Shown here one piece after another: positions 16,603-24,467 of a DNA stretch of 31,917 nucleotides (its first letter is position 1; each line of letters begins with the position of its first letter). Where the stretch lies: positions 1 to 31,917 of the forward strand of contig JAVVVE010000025.1 in the NCBI GenBank assembly GCA_036652815.1, given 5' to 3'. Position numbers and translations under genes: made by a program. The notes under the pieces were generated by a model that was not told the origin of the DNA, searched no databases, and saw nothing but the letters and a program-made list of their open reading frames with translations. This stretch comes from SZUA-378 sp036652815 (GTDB lineage Bacteria; Bacillota; Clostridia; Lachnospirales; Lachnospiraceae).

Positions 16603-17619
16603 ATGTCATATATTGATAGAATCAAATACAAAGCAAGGTCGGATAAAAAAACGATTGTTCTGCCTGAGACGAGTGATAAAAGGACTTTAATCGCAGCATC
16701 TCATATCTTAGAAGAGGGACTCGCAGATGTTATTATGGTTGGTCAGGAAGATAAAATCATGGATGGAGCAAAATGGCTAGAGGTGGATCTGAAAGGGGTA
16801 AAGGTAGTCAATCCGGAGACAACAGATAAACTGGACGATTATATTAATCTATTATATGAGACCAGAAAAGCAAAAGGAATGACGAAAGAACAGGCAAGAG
16901 AGATTCTTTTGACAGATTATCTGACCTTTGGTGTTGTGATGGTCAAAGCAGATGATGCAGACGGTATGGTAGCCGGCGCATGTCACGCAACAGCAGACGT
17001 GCTAAGACCTTCGTTGCAGATCTTAAAGACTGCAAAGGGCGTTAAGCTAGTATCTGCATTCTTTATTTTAGATGTGCCTGATTGTGAATACGGAGAGAAT
17101 GGTACTTTCTTATTTGCAGATTGTGGATTGAATCAGGATCCAACCGCCGAAGAACTGGCTGCGATTGCTGACTCTTCAGCAGAAAGTTTCAAGACCTTGA
17201 TTGGAGATGAACCGATTATCGGTATGCTGTCACATTCTACAAAGGGTAGTGCAAAACATCCGTTAGTTGATAAAGTAGTAGAGGCGACCAGGATTGCTCA
17301 TGAGCAATATCCACACCTGATAGTAGAAGGAGAATTACAGGCAGATGCTGCTTTTGTACCTAAGATCGCCGCATCTAAGGCACCGGGTAGTGAGATCGCA
17401 GGACGTGCTAATATCTTGGTGTTCCCGAATCTAGATTGTGGAAATATCGGTTATAAATTAGTTCAAAGACTTGGAAAAGCAGAGGCATACGGTCCGATGC
17501 TACAGGGTATCGCCAAACCGGTCAATGATTTATCAAGAGGATGCTCGTGGGAAGATATCGTAGGTGGTGTAGCATTGACTGCTGTTCAGGCACAACATTT
17601 ACACAGACAAATTTTATAG
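16603..17619 (+). CDS. pta: Phosphate acetyltransferase
   Basis: Pta interconverts acetyl-CoA and acetyl phosphate, the first step of acetate and ATP formation in fermentation. The 338-residue protein is the short, single-domain form: TIVLPETSDKRTL at the start, LTFGVVMVKADDADGMVAGACH in the middle, and MLSHSTKGSAKHP, VEGELQADAA and FPNLDCGNIGYKL in the C-terminal half are hallmark segments. GGAGGG precedes the ATG. Acetate kinase (ackA), its usual downstream neighbour, is absent here; a 6S RNA gene follows instead. Butyryl-directed relatives (ptb) are less likely given these motifs. Confidence 0.95.
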   Translation: MSYIDRIKYKARSDKKTIVLPETSDKRTLIAASHILEEGLADVIMVGQEDKIMDGAKWLEVDLKGVKVVNPETTDKLDDYINLLYETRKAKGMTKEQAREILLTDYLTFGVVMVKADDADGMVAGACHATADVLRPSLQILKTAKGVKLVSAFFILDVPDCEYGENGTFLFADCGLNQDPTAEELAAIADSSAESFKTLIGDEPIIGMLSHSTKGSAKHPLVDKVVEATRIAHEQYPHLIVEGELQADAAFVPKIAASKAPGSEIAGRANILVFPNLDCGNIGYKLVQRLGKAEAYGPMLQGIAKPVNDLSRGCSWEDIVGGVALTAVQAQHLHRQIL

Positions 17620-17626
17620 AATGTAG

Positions 17627-17655
17627 TTGTATTTTCAGATGAAAATGGATATAAT
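17627..17655 (+). promoter_or_regulatory. Promoter of the 6S RNA
   Basis: TTGTAT (17627-17632), a 17-bp spacer and a perfect TATAAT (17650-17655) begin 8 bp after the pta stop. Transcription should start near 17662, at the base of the 6S RNA closing stem. Confidence 0.8.
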
Positions 17656-17662
17656 ATAAGTA

Positions 17663-17834
17663 CCTAGAATGCTCGATAATTCTTGTCGTTTTGAACCTAC
17701 AGTTACTTTAAACGGGACTCTTATATTGCCGTATGGATGTCAAGCCTTCATAGTGCAGAGGAAGGCAGAATTACGGTTGCGGTAACCCACCTAGCAATAG
17801 CTAGGAGTCAAAAGACAAGAACCGGCATTTTGGG
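17663..17834 (+). ncRNA. ssrS: 6S RNA
   Basis: 6S RNA binds the housekeeping RNA polymerase holoenzyme by mimicking an open promoter. The sequence forms one long rod: CCTAGAATGC (17663-17672) pairs with GCATTTTGGG (17825-17834), then TTCTTGTC and TTTTGA pair with TCAAAA and GACAAGAA. A large central bubble follows; its 3' side contains the small hairpin CCTAGC/GCTAGG, and the apical arm is closed by GCCTTC/GAAGGC. Size (about 172 nt), dedicated promoter and terminator fit. No open frame explains the region. The call rests on the fold, not on a covariance search. Confidence 0.75.
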
Positions 17835-17846
17835 CAATACAAAAGA

Positions 17847-17874
17847 AAAAAAGCAGCCATTAGGCTGCTTTTTT
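17847..17874 (+). terminator. Terminator of the 6S RNA
   Basis: AAAAAAGCAGCC (17847-17858) pairs with GGCTGCTTTTTT (17863-17874) around ATTA, with a six-T run at the end. Confidence 0.92.
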
Positions 17875-17934
17875 ACATGGTAAAATTGAGATGATGTTAC
17901 GAATAGCAGTAAGGATAGACGGGAGTGACAGTTA

Positions 17935-20187
17935 ATGAAAAAATCACAAAGAATGCTTTTAAAATTAATTGCTGTTATGGTAGGCGTAGTAGTACTCATC
18001 ATACTGAGTGTTACGCAGATGGTAAGATATAGTAAAGAAGATAGCAAAGATATCTTGATTACAAAAGAGGACGCAGGTATCTTAACCGAAGCACTTTATC
18101 CTAATATTACAAGTACTATATTATATCGGGAATGGATGAAAAACAAAGAAGAAGCGATGCAGTGGGAGCAGCTGAAGCAGTTATTAGACTATCTGGAAGA
18201 GGAATCAGGAGGTGAAAAGAAACAAAACAGCTTATATGATGTAGTAACATTTCCGGAAGATTTTTTTCAACATAAAGCAAAGGAGAAGGTCACAACAAAG
18301 GATTGGTATCAGATATTTAATCTATTATGTTCTTTTTATGATCCGGAAAAAAGTATTGTAGAAGATACCATCCGGGTGCTCGGGATGGGAGAACAGGTTA
18401 AAGCTGTTACAGGAGAGACTTTGGGAAAACAGGAATTGTTATCGGCAGCAGGATATCGTTATCAATATGAGAATACAGGATTTACTGACAGTACTTATCA
18501 AACTTTAAAGGTCATGCGTAAAGGAAGTGAACTGCTGGCAATCAAACAAAGGGATTCGGTACCGATTCAGTTGTCCAATACATGGATTATGCAGGTATTA
18601 CCTGATCGGGTCCATATCTGTGTAGCCAACTATGATGTATCATTGAAAAAAAAAGATACTGTTATCCTTGAAGCAGAGCAGATCGCGGATCTTACATTGA
18701 CAGAAGGAGTGATAGATAGCAGTCAGATCAAGACGGAACGTTATCATGGTAAATTAATGCAGGTAAGTAAAGAATCTATGGAAATAGAAGGGCATGGAAC
18801 CATACCACTTGCACCGGATGTCAAGGTATATAGATTATTTGGAACATTGGAACAAAGCAAGGTCTCTGACCTGATTATCGGATATGATTTTACGGATTAT
18901 GTGATAGAAGACGGTAAAATATGTGCGGCCCTTATTACAAGAGATGGTGCGATGGAGAATATCAGAGTGCTGTTATGTAAAGAAGGCTTCGCCGGTCGTT
19001 ATCATGAATCAGTGAGTGTAAGCGTAGATACGGCATACGATGTGGTGAGTCCGGAAGTCACACAGACCTATCAGGCGGGAGAGGCGATTACCCTAGATAA
19101 TATGGAGGAAAAGTATAAAAGCAAAAGAATCCGTATTGTGCCAAAAGCACTGACATCAAAGATTACGATTCTTTCGCTTGCGAGACAAACTGGGGTACCC
19201 GCCTACCGTGGGACATTGGAAATAGAGAAAACGGATGCAGGATTTGTGCTAATCAATGAATTGCTGCTGGAGGAATATCTCTATGCGGTTATTCCGAGTG
19301 AGATGCCATCTTTCTATCCGCAGGAAGCATTAAAATCACAGGCAATCTGTGCAAGAACCTATGCATATCAACATATGCTGCATGCAGGACTGGGAGAATT
19401 TGGCGCACATGTAGATGATAGTACTGCATATCAGGTATATCATAATATAGAGGAGAGCATGGAATCTACCACCGCAGCAAAAGAGACAAAAGGGCAGGTT
19501 ATGTTCTATGGGGAAGAACCCATCGGGGCCTATTATTATTCTACTTCTTGTGGATATGGTAGTGATGCCGGTATATGGCACCATAATCGACCGGAGGATT
19601 ATCCCTATCTGCAATCGTTACATATTGCATCGAAAGAAGGAGAATATGAACAGGAAGAACCCTGGTATCGCTGGCAGTATACGCAGGAAGATGCATCGCA
19701 GGAGCTGATAAGACAGCGTTTGCAGGACAGATATGCAGTCAATCAGAATCTTATCTTAACCAGGCAAAAGAATGGGCTATATGAGTCACAAGACATCCCC
19801 CTGTTAGGAGATATACAGAATATTGAGATCACAAAACGTTTAGACGGAGGTGCAGTGGATGAACTTACGATTACAGGAACGTTAGCAACTGTGAAAGTAG
19901 GTTCGGAATATAATGTACGATATGTGCTGTCGGATCATAAAACAAAAGTAATACGCCAAGATGGAAGTGAGAGTGGACCTTCTGCTTTATTGCCAAGTGC
20001 ATTCTTAACCATTGAACCTACTCTTTACAAACAAGAGGTAGTAGGATATTCTATAAAAGGAGGCGGATATGGGCATGGTGTTGGAATGTCACAGAACGCA
20101 GCAAAAGTGATGGCAGATACCGGATTAACAGAGGAACAGATCCTTTATTTCTTCTATCCGGGGATCAGGATTCAAACAATTTATTGA
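17935..20187 (+). CDS. SpoIID/LytB-domain membrane-anchored protein
   Basis: SpoIID-type proteins are lytic transglycosylases acting on peptidoglycan, best known from spore engulfment. This one has an N-terminal membrane anchor (about residues 8-28) and a long N-terminal extension (about 30-400) of unknown fold; the SpoIID domain occupies about 420-745. The likely catalytic glutamate is Glu456 in AVIPSEMPSFYPQEALKSQA. ICARTYAY, STSCGYGSD and the C-terminal GGGYGHGVGMSQNAAKVMA are characteristic. At 750 residues it is about twice the size of spore SpoIID, closer to LytB-like amidase enhancers, so sporulation use is not certain. It starts after the 6S RNA terminator, with GGGAGTGA as ribosome site. 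Confidence 0.85.
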   Translation: MKKSQRMLLKLIAVMVGVVVLIILSVTQMVRYSKEDSKDILITKEDAGILTEALYPNITSTILYREWMKNKEEAMQWEQLKQLLDYLEEESGGEKKQNSLYDVVTFPEDFFQHKAKEKVTTKDWYQIFNLLCSFYDPEKSIVEDTIRVLGMGEQVKAVTGETLGKQELLSAAGYRYQYENTGFTDSTYQTLKVMRKGSELLAIKQRDSVPIQLSNTWIMQVLPDRVHICVANYDVSLKKKDTVILEAEQIADLTLTEGVIDSSQIKTERYHGKLMQVSKESMEIEGHGTIPLAPDVKVYRLFGTLEQSKVSDLIIGYDFTDYVIEDGKICAALITRDGAMENIRVLLCKEGFAGRYHESVSVSVDTAYDVVSPEVTQTYQAGEAITLDNMEEKYKSKRIRIVPKALTSKITILSLARQTGVPAYRGTLEIEKTDAGFVLINELLLEEYLYAVIPSEMPSFYPQEALKSQAICARTYAYQHMLHAGLGEFGAHVDDSTAYQVYHNIEESMESTTAAKETKGQVMFYGEEPIGAYYYSTSCGYGSDAGIWHHNRPEDYPYLQSLHIASKEGEYEQEEPWYRWQYTQEDASQELIRQRLQDRYAVNQNLILTRQKNGLYESQDIPLLGDIQNIEITKRLDGGAVDELTITGTLATVKVGSEYNVRYVLSDHKTKVIRQDGSESGPSALLPSAFLTIEPTLYKQEVVGYSIKGGGYGHGVGMSQNAAKVMADTGLTEEQILYFFYPGIRIQTIY

Positions 20188-20227
20188 TCGTTTTCGCATA
20201 ATAGAAAGAAAGGCATGGTTTAATAAC

Positions 20228-21097
20228 ATGTATCGAGTGTACGCAGTGCTGAATGATTTCGGCAAAGAATTAAGTAAGAATAATGTGAGCGCATTGGCAG
20301 CAAGTGCGGCCTTCTTTATATTCTTGTCATTGATACCGATTCTTATGCTGATTAGTTCAGTGATTCCTTTTACACCGATTACAGAGGCTGATCTGATGAA
20401 TGCAATGAGTACGTTATTACCTGATAATATATCTCCCTTAGCAGTTAGCATGGTAGCAGAAGTGTATGGAAAATCTCCGGCTGCCATTTCGATTGCGGCG
20501 GTGATTACGGTGTGGTCTGCTGCCAAAGGACTATTGGCATTGATGCGGGCATTAAATGCAATTAGCAGTGTAGATGAAACAAGGCATTATTTAGCCCTTA
20601 GATTACGAGCTTCTATCTATACTATTATTATGCTGGTTATTATAGTGTTTTTTTTATTTGTTATGGTATTTGGTAAAGTAATTACAGGATTTTTAGTGAC
20701 GCAATTTCCAATAGGAAAATATGTCAGTTCTTTTTTAATGAAGTTCCGATTTTTATATGTTTGGATTATATTGGCTTTATTATTTGCAGTATTGTATACC
20801 TGGCTGCCGAATAAAAGAATGAAATTTAGATTACAAATACCGGGGGCTATCTTTACCAGTGTTGTATGGACTGTTTTTTCATGGGGATTTGCTATTTATG
20901 TGGAGCATTTTAATAGCTTTGGTATCTATGGCAGTCTGACAACTATTATCATTGTTATGCTCTGGCTTTATTTCTGTATGTATATTTTTATGGTGGGAGC
21001 GGAGGCAAATCATTATTTTGGCCCGGTCGTTAATTATTATCATCATAAATACATAAATTCAAGAAGAAAAAAGCTTGCAAACAACGAAAAGATATGA
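20228..21097 (+). CDS. YihY/BrkB family inner-membrane protein
   Basis: The 289-residue protein has about six membrane helices. The N-terminal VSALAASAAFFIFLSLIPILMLI, the WSAAKGLLALMRALN motif and the C-terminal GSLTTIIIVMLWLYFCMYIFMVGAEANH are typical of the YihY family (once misnamed ribonuclease BN). The molecular function is unknown; virulence-factor labels come from one Bordetella relative and should not be transferred. It follows the SpoIID-like gene by 40 bp, probably in one unit. The rplS promoter overlaps its 3' end. Confidence 0.9.
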   Translation: MYRVYAVLNDFGKELSKNNVSALAASAAFFIFLSLIPILMLISSVIPFTPITEADLMNAMSTLLPDNISPLAVSMVAEVYGKSPAAISIAAVITVWSAAKGLLALMRALNAISSVDETRHYLALRLRASIYTIIMLVIIVFFLFVMVFGKVITGFLVTQFPIGKYVSSFLMKFRFLYVWIILALLFAVLYTWLPNKRMKFRLQIPGAIFTSVVWTVFSWGFAIYVEHFNSFGIYGSLTTIIIVMLWLYFCMYIFMVGAEANHYFGPVVNYYHHKYINSRRKKLANNEKI

Positions 21098-21103
21098 TAG
21101 AGT
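21075..21103 (+). promoter_or_regulatory. Probable rplS promoter
   Basis: TTGCAA (21075-21080), a 17-bp spacer and TAGAGT (21098-21103) overlap the YihY stop. This would give a leader of about 70 nt before rplS. Confidence 0.5.
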
Positions 21104-21109
21104 ATTAAC

Positions 21110-21179
21110 GTTGCGAGAAAAGAGATGGTCCGCTGTTACAGATTGTATTAAGAACATCCAATGAAAAAGGAGATAGAAT
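21110..21179 (+). promoter_or_regulatory. Possible structured leader of rplS
   Basis: The untranslated stretch before rplS can form GATG.T/A.CATC around an inner CTG-TTA-CAG hairpin, followed by AAAAAGGAG as ribosome site. L19 leaders with autoregulatory roles are known in Firmicutes, but this fold is short and I cannot match it to the known family by eye. Confidence 0.3.
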
Positions 21180-21527
21180 ATGAACGAAATTATTCAAGCG
21201 ATTGAAGCGGAACAATTAAATGCATCCGCACCGGAATTTAACGTAGGAGATACCGTTAAGGTATATGGTAAGATTAAAGAGGGTGCCAGAGAGAGAATTC
21301 AGATTTTCGAAGGTACAGTACTTAAGAAACAAGGCGGCAGCAATAGAGCTACTTTTACCGTTCGTAAATCATCCAATGGTGTAGGGGTAGAGAAAACATG
21401 GCCATTACATTCACCAAACGTAGAACGTGTGGAAGTAATCAGAAGAGGTAAAGTTAGAAGAGCGAAACTTACTTACTTAAGAGGGCGTGTTGGTAAGAGA
21501 GCCAAAGTAAAAGAGTTAGTAAAATAG
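21180..21527 (+). CDS. rplS: 50S ribosomal protein L19
   Basis: L19 lies at the 30S-50S interface of the ribosome. The protein is 115 residues, the standard size, with FNVGDTVKVYGKIKEGARERIQIFEG, the RKSSNGVGVEKTWPLHSP core and the basic C-terminal segment LTYLRGRVGKRAKVKE. AAAAAGGAG precedes the ATG. Its usual upstream neighbours rpsP, rimM and trmD are absent here; the downstream order (rbgA, rnhB, FliK-like, FlhB-tail) is the Bacillus order. It is followed at once by a terminator, so it is probably expressed alone. Confidence 0.97.
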   Translation: MNEIIQAIEAEQLNASAPEFNVGDTVKVYGKIKEGARERIQIFEGTVLKKQGGSNRATFTVRKSSNGVGVEKTWPLHSPNVERVEVIRRGKVRRAKLTYLRGRVGKRAKVKELVK

Positions 21528-21553
21528 GTTTTCCAATTAAACACAGAATCAGA

Positions 21554-21592
21554 GGGGCAAATACATTAGGTATATTGCCCTTTTCTTTTTCT
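21554..21592 (+). terminator. Terminator after rplS
   Basis: GGGCAAATAC pairs with GTAT-A-TTGCCC (one bulge), ending at 21580 and followed by TTTTCTTTTTCTT. Confidence 0.85.
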
Positions 21593-21600
21593 TGTTGTTT

Positions 21601-21610
21601 ATGCTATAAT
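21601..21610 (+). promoter_or_regulatory. Extended -10 promoter for the lepB-rbgA-rnhB unit
   Basis: ATGCTATAAT contains TGnTATAAT (extended -10), 41 bp before the first signal peptidase gene and after the rplS terminator. The -35 region is only T-rich (TTTCTT), as allowed for extended -10 promoters. Confidence 0.65.
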
Positions 21611-21650
21611 CGGCTTAATGAGCGGAAAATGAGTCTACAGAGGTATCTGA

Positions 21651-22232
21651 ATGGCAAGAAGGCAAAAAGGATTAAACTTTTATAAGAAAAGAAGGAAAAT
21701 CAATACAGAAGTTGTGCAGGAGATATGGAACTGGGTGTTTTGTATTGCGGTTTCGATTCTGCTTGCAGGAGTCTGTGTATTTGCATTTGGACTTAAAACC
21801 AGTATCATCGGCGTGTCTATGGAACCAAACCTGTATAATGGACAAGAGGTATTTATAAACAGATTTATTTATCAGATTAAATCTCCTAAGTCCGGAGATG
21901 TTGTTGCATTTTTACCGAATGGAAATCAACATACACACTCGTATGTAAAGCGTGTGGTAGGAGTTCCGGGAGAACATATACAGATTAGAGAAGGTAAATT
22001 ATATATTAATGGGATAGAGACAGACGAGAATTATGATAAAATCGCAGATGCAGGCATTGCACAGCATGAGATTACGCTGGGTGTGGATGAATATTTTCTG
22101 TTGGGGGATAATGTAAATAGTAGTGAAGATAGCAGATCAGGCAGTATAGGAAGCGTAAAACGAGAAAATATATTGGGCAAAGCGTGGTTCAAGACAGCAG
22201 CTAAGAATAGTGCTCTTGGATTTGTAGAATAG
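21651..22232 (+). CDS. lepB: Signal peptidase I (first copy)
   Basis: Type I signal peptidase cleaves signal peptides from exported proteins at the outer face of the membrane. The Ser/Lys dyad is visible: Ser56 in GVSMEPN and Lys100 in SYVKRVVGVPGE. The GDN box (LLGDNVNSSEDSR) is present. One N-terminal membrane helix (about 28-48) follows a basic stretch (ARRQKGLNFYKKRRK). The 193-residue length fits the Gram-positive form. AGAGG lies about 9 bp before the ATG. A second, divergent copy lies just beyond rbgA. Confidence 0.95.
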   Translation: MARRQKGLNFYKKRRKINTEVVQEIWNWVFCIAVSILLAGVCVFAFGLKTSIIGVSMEPNLYNGQEVFINRFIYQIKSPKSGDVVAFLPNGNQHTHSYVKRVVGVPGEHIQIREGKLYINGIETDENYDKIADAGIAQHEITLGVDEYFLLGDNVNSSEDSRSGSIGSVKRENILGKAWFKTAAKNSALGFVE

Positions 22233-22247
22233 ACATAGGTGTTGAAG

Positions 22248-23108
22248 ATGAATTATCAATGGTACCCCGGTCATATGACCAAAGCAAAAAGAATGATGGA
22301 AGAAAATATCAAGTTAATTGACTTGATTATTGAACTGGTAGATGCCAGGATTCCACTCAGCAGCAGAAATCCGGAGATTGATGAGCTGGGGAAACATAAA
22401 GCAAGAGTGATTCTGTTAAATAAATCGGATTTGGCAGACCCTAAGTATAATAAACAATGGATGGAGTATTTTAAAGAAAAAGAATTCTATGCAATAGAAG
22501 TCAATTCAAAATCAGGAAGCGGTGTCAAAGCTATTCAGGGCGTCGTTCAGGTTGCCTGTAAAGAAAAAATAGAGCGAGACCGAAAGAGAGGTATTTTAAA
22601 TAGACCGGTTAGGGCTATGGTGGTAGGGATACCAAATGTTGGAAAATCGACCTTTATTAATTCCTTTGCAGGAAAAGCATGTACAAAAACAGGTAATAAA
22701 CCGGGGGTAACCAAAGGAAAACAATGGATAAGATTGAATAAATCCTTGGAACTGTTGGATACGCCGGGGATTCTGTGGCCTAAATTTGATGATCAGGAAG
22801 TGGGTATGAAGCTTGCTTTTATCGGCTCGATGAATGATGAGATCCTTCATGTGGATGACCTGGCGATGGATTTGATTCGTTTTTTAATGAAACATTATAA
22901 AGAACTTTTGGAAGAGCGCTTTGCATTTCAGACATTAACAGAAGAAGAACAGGATCCTGTTATGGTATTACAGGCAATTGCGAAGAAAAGACAGTGCTAT
23001 CTAAAGGGTCAGGAATTAGACCTAATGAAGGCATCTTCTATCCTCATAGATGATTTCCGCAGTGGTAAATTAGGAAGAATCACATTGGAATGGGCTGATG
23101 ATAAATAA
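22248..23108 (+). CDS. rbgA: Ribosome biogenesis GTPase RbgA (YlqF)
   Basis: RbgA is a circularly permuted GTPase needed for late 50S assembly. The permuted motif order is clear: G4 NKSD (58-61) comes before G1 GIPNVGKS (127-134), then G3 DTPG (171-174). The opening NYQWYPGHMTKAKR is diagnostic. The ATG at 22248 has AGGTG 6 bp upstream; an in-frame GTG at 22239 lies in that site. The product is 286 residues, as expected. Position after rplS and before rnhB matches Bacillus, apart from the two inserted signal peptidase genes. Confidence 0.96.
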   Translation: MNYQWYPGHMTKAKRMMEENIKLIDLIIELVDARIPLSSRNPEIDELGKHKARVILLNKSDLADPKYNKQWMEYFKEKEFYAIEVNSKSGSGVKAIQGVVQVACKEKIERDRKRGILNRPVRAMVVGIPNVGKSTFINSFAGKACTKTGNKPGVTKGKQWIRLNKSLELLDTPGILWPKFDDQEVGMKLAFIGSMNDEILHVDDLAMDLIRFLMKHYKELLEERFAFQTLTEEEQDPVMVLQAIAKKRQCYLKGQELDLMKASSILIDDFRSGKLGRITLEWADDK

Positions 23109-23676
23109 GAGCATAAGAGGGAGCAAAAGATTCACCATGAAAGCAATTATGAAAGAGATTTTTAGCACCAGTATCTATATTTTGGTTGTTCTATGTATGA
23201 CATATCTATTGGTAACCTTTGTAGGACAGAGAACACAGGTCGTTGGAAGTAGTATGGAGACTACTTTGTCGGATGGCGATAATCTGATCCTTGATAAGAT
23301 ATCCTATCGTTTTCATGATCCGGAACGATATGATATTATTGTATTTCCCTTTCAATATGAAGAAGACACTTATTATGTAAAGCGTATTATTGCTCTGCCG
23401 GGAGAAACAGTACAGATTGATGAAAATGGTAAGATATATATTAATGGTGAGATATTGCATGAATCCTATGGACGAGAGGTCATAGAAGATCCGGGAAGAG
23501 CAGCAGCGCCGATTACCTTAGCGAATGACGAGTATTTTGTTATGGGAGATAATCGCAATAATAGTTCAGATAGCAGGGATCCGTCAGTTGCCAATATTAA
23601 ACGAAAAGATCTGATAGGTAAGGCGTTTGTACGAATATGGCCATTGCAAAAAATAGGAGTTATGAAACACCAGTAG
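23098..23676 (+). CDS. lepB: Signal peptidase I (second copy)
   Basis: A second signal peptidase I with its own Ser/Lys dyad: Ser52 in VVGSSMETTL and Lys95 in YYVKRIIALPGE, plus the GDN box in VMGDNRNNSSDSRD. One membrane helix lies at about 24-43. It differs clearly from the first copy (for example SSMETT against VSMEPN), so it is not a recent duplication. The ATG at 23098 overlaps the end of rbgA by 11 bp; an ATG at 23137, with GAGGGAG 13 bp upstream, is a good alternative and would remove 13 residues. Different substrate ranges are possible but not shown. Confidence 0.92.
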   Translation: MINKSIRGSKRFTMKAIMKEIFSTSIYILVVLCMTYLLVTFVGQRTQVVGSSMETTLSDGDNLILDKISYRFHDPERYDIIVFPFQYEEDTYYVKRIIALPGETVQIDENGKIYINGEILHESYGREVIEDPGRAAAPITLANDEYFVMGDNRNNSSDSRDPSVANIKRKDLIGKAFVRIWPLQKIGVMKHQ

Positions 23677-23693
23677 AAAGGTATGGCAGCAGT

Positions 23694-24452
23694 ATGGAAG
23701 AAACGATTGGTGCAATCAAAGAAAACTATCAAAAAATAAAACCGGAAGCGTTAGCAGAGTTCATACATCAATATGAGACAGATACCAGAGCAGGTGTTGC
23801 AGCACTGGTAAAGAAAGCACAAAAGCAAATAAAAGCACTTGACGATGAGAAAGCACGTATGTGGAATATGTTTCAATATGAGAGACAGTATGCTGCATAT
23901 ACTTATATCTGTGGGATTGATGAGGTGGGAAGAGGACCATTGGCAGGGCCGGTGATGGCAGGGGCGGTTATCTTACCAAAGGATTGTGATATCTTGTACC
24001 TAAATGATTCGAAACAGCTGACAGCACAAAAAAGAGATGAATTATATGATATTATAATGGAGCAGGCATTGGCAACGGGGATAGGCACAGTCAGCCCCAA
24101 ACGAATTGATGAGATTAATATTTTACAGGCTACTTATGAAGCGATGCGGGAAGCTATTCAGAATCTGGCGGTCGTACCCGATATACTATTAAATGATGCA
24201 GTTACTATTCCGCAGGTCACACAGAAGCAGATCCCTATTATTAAGGGAGATGCAAAGAGTGCATCTATTGCAGCGGCAAGTATCATTGCAAAGGTAACGA
24301 GGGATAGGCTGATGGAACAGTATGATAGCATAATGCCGGAGTATGGCTTTGCCTCGCATAAGGGGTATGGTTCTGCATCGCATATAGCCGCTATCAGAAA
24401 GTATGGACCATCGCCGATTCATCGAAGCACCTTTCTTACCAATATACTGTAA
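23694..24452 (+). CDS. rnhB: Ribonuclease HII
   Basis: RNase HII nicks at ribonucleotides embedded in DNA. The catalytic signature GIDEVGRGPLAGPV carries Asp76 and Glu77, and further acidic residues lie in LNDAVTIP and the KGDAKSASIAAASIIAKVTRD segment; SHKGYGSASH is typical near the end. The N-terminal 70 residues form the helical extension also seen in Bacillus RnhB. The start at ATG 23694 (252 residues) is preferred on family length; a longer frame from 23637 would overlap the signal peptidase gene by 40 bp. No strong ribosome site precedes either start. Confidence 0.94.
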   Translation: MEETIGAIKENYQKIKPEALAEFIHQYETDTRAGVAALVKKAQKQIKALDDEKARMWNMFQYERQYAAYTYICGIDEVGRGPLAGPVMAGAVILPKDCDILYLNDSKQLTAQKRDELYDIIMEQALATGIGTVSPKRIDEINILQATYEAMREAIQNLAVVPDILLNDAVTIPQVTQKQIPIIKGDAKSASIAAASIIAKVTRDRLMEQYDSIMPEYGFASHKGYGSASHIAAIRKYGPSPIHRSTFLTNIL

Positions 24453-24467
24453 AGGATGGTCAATGAG

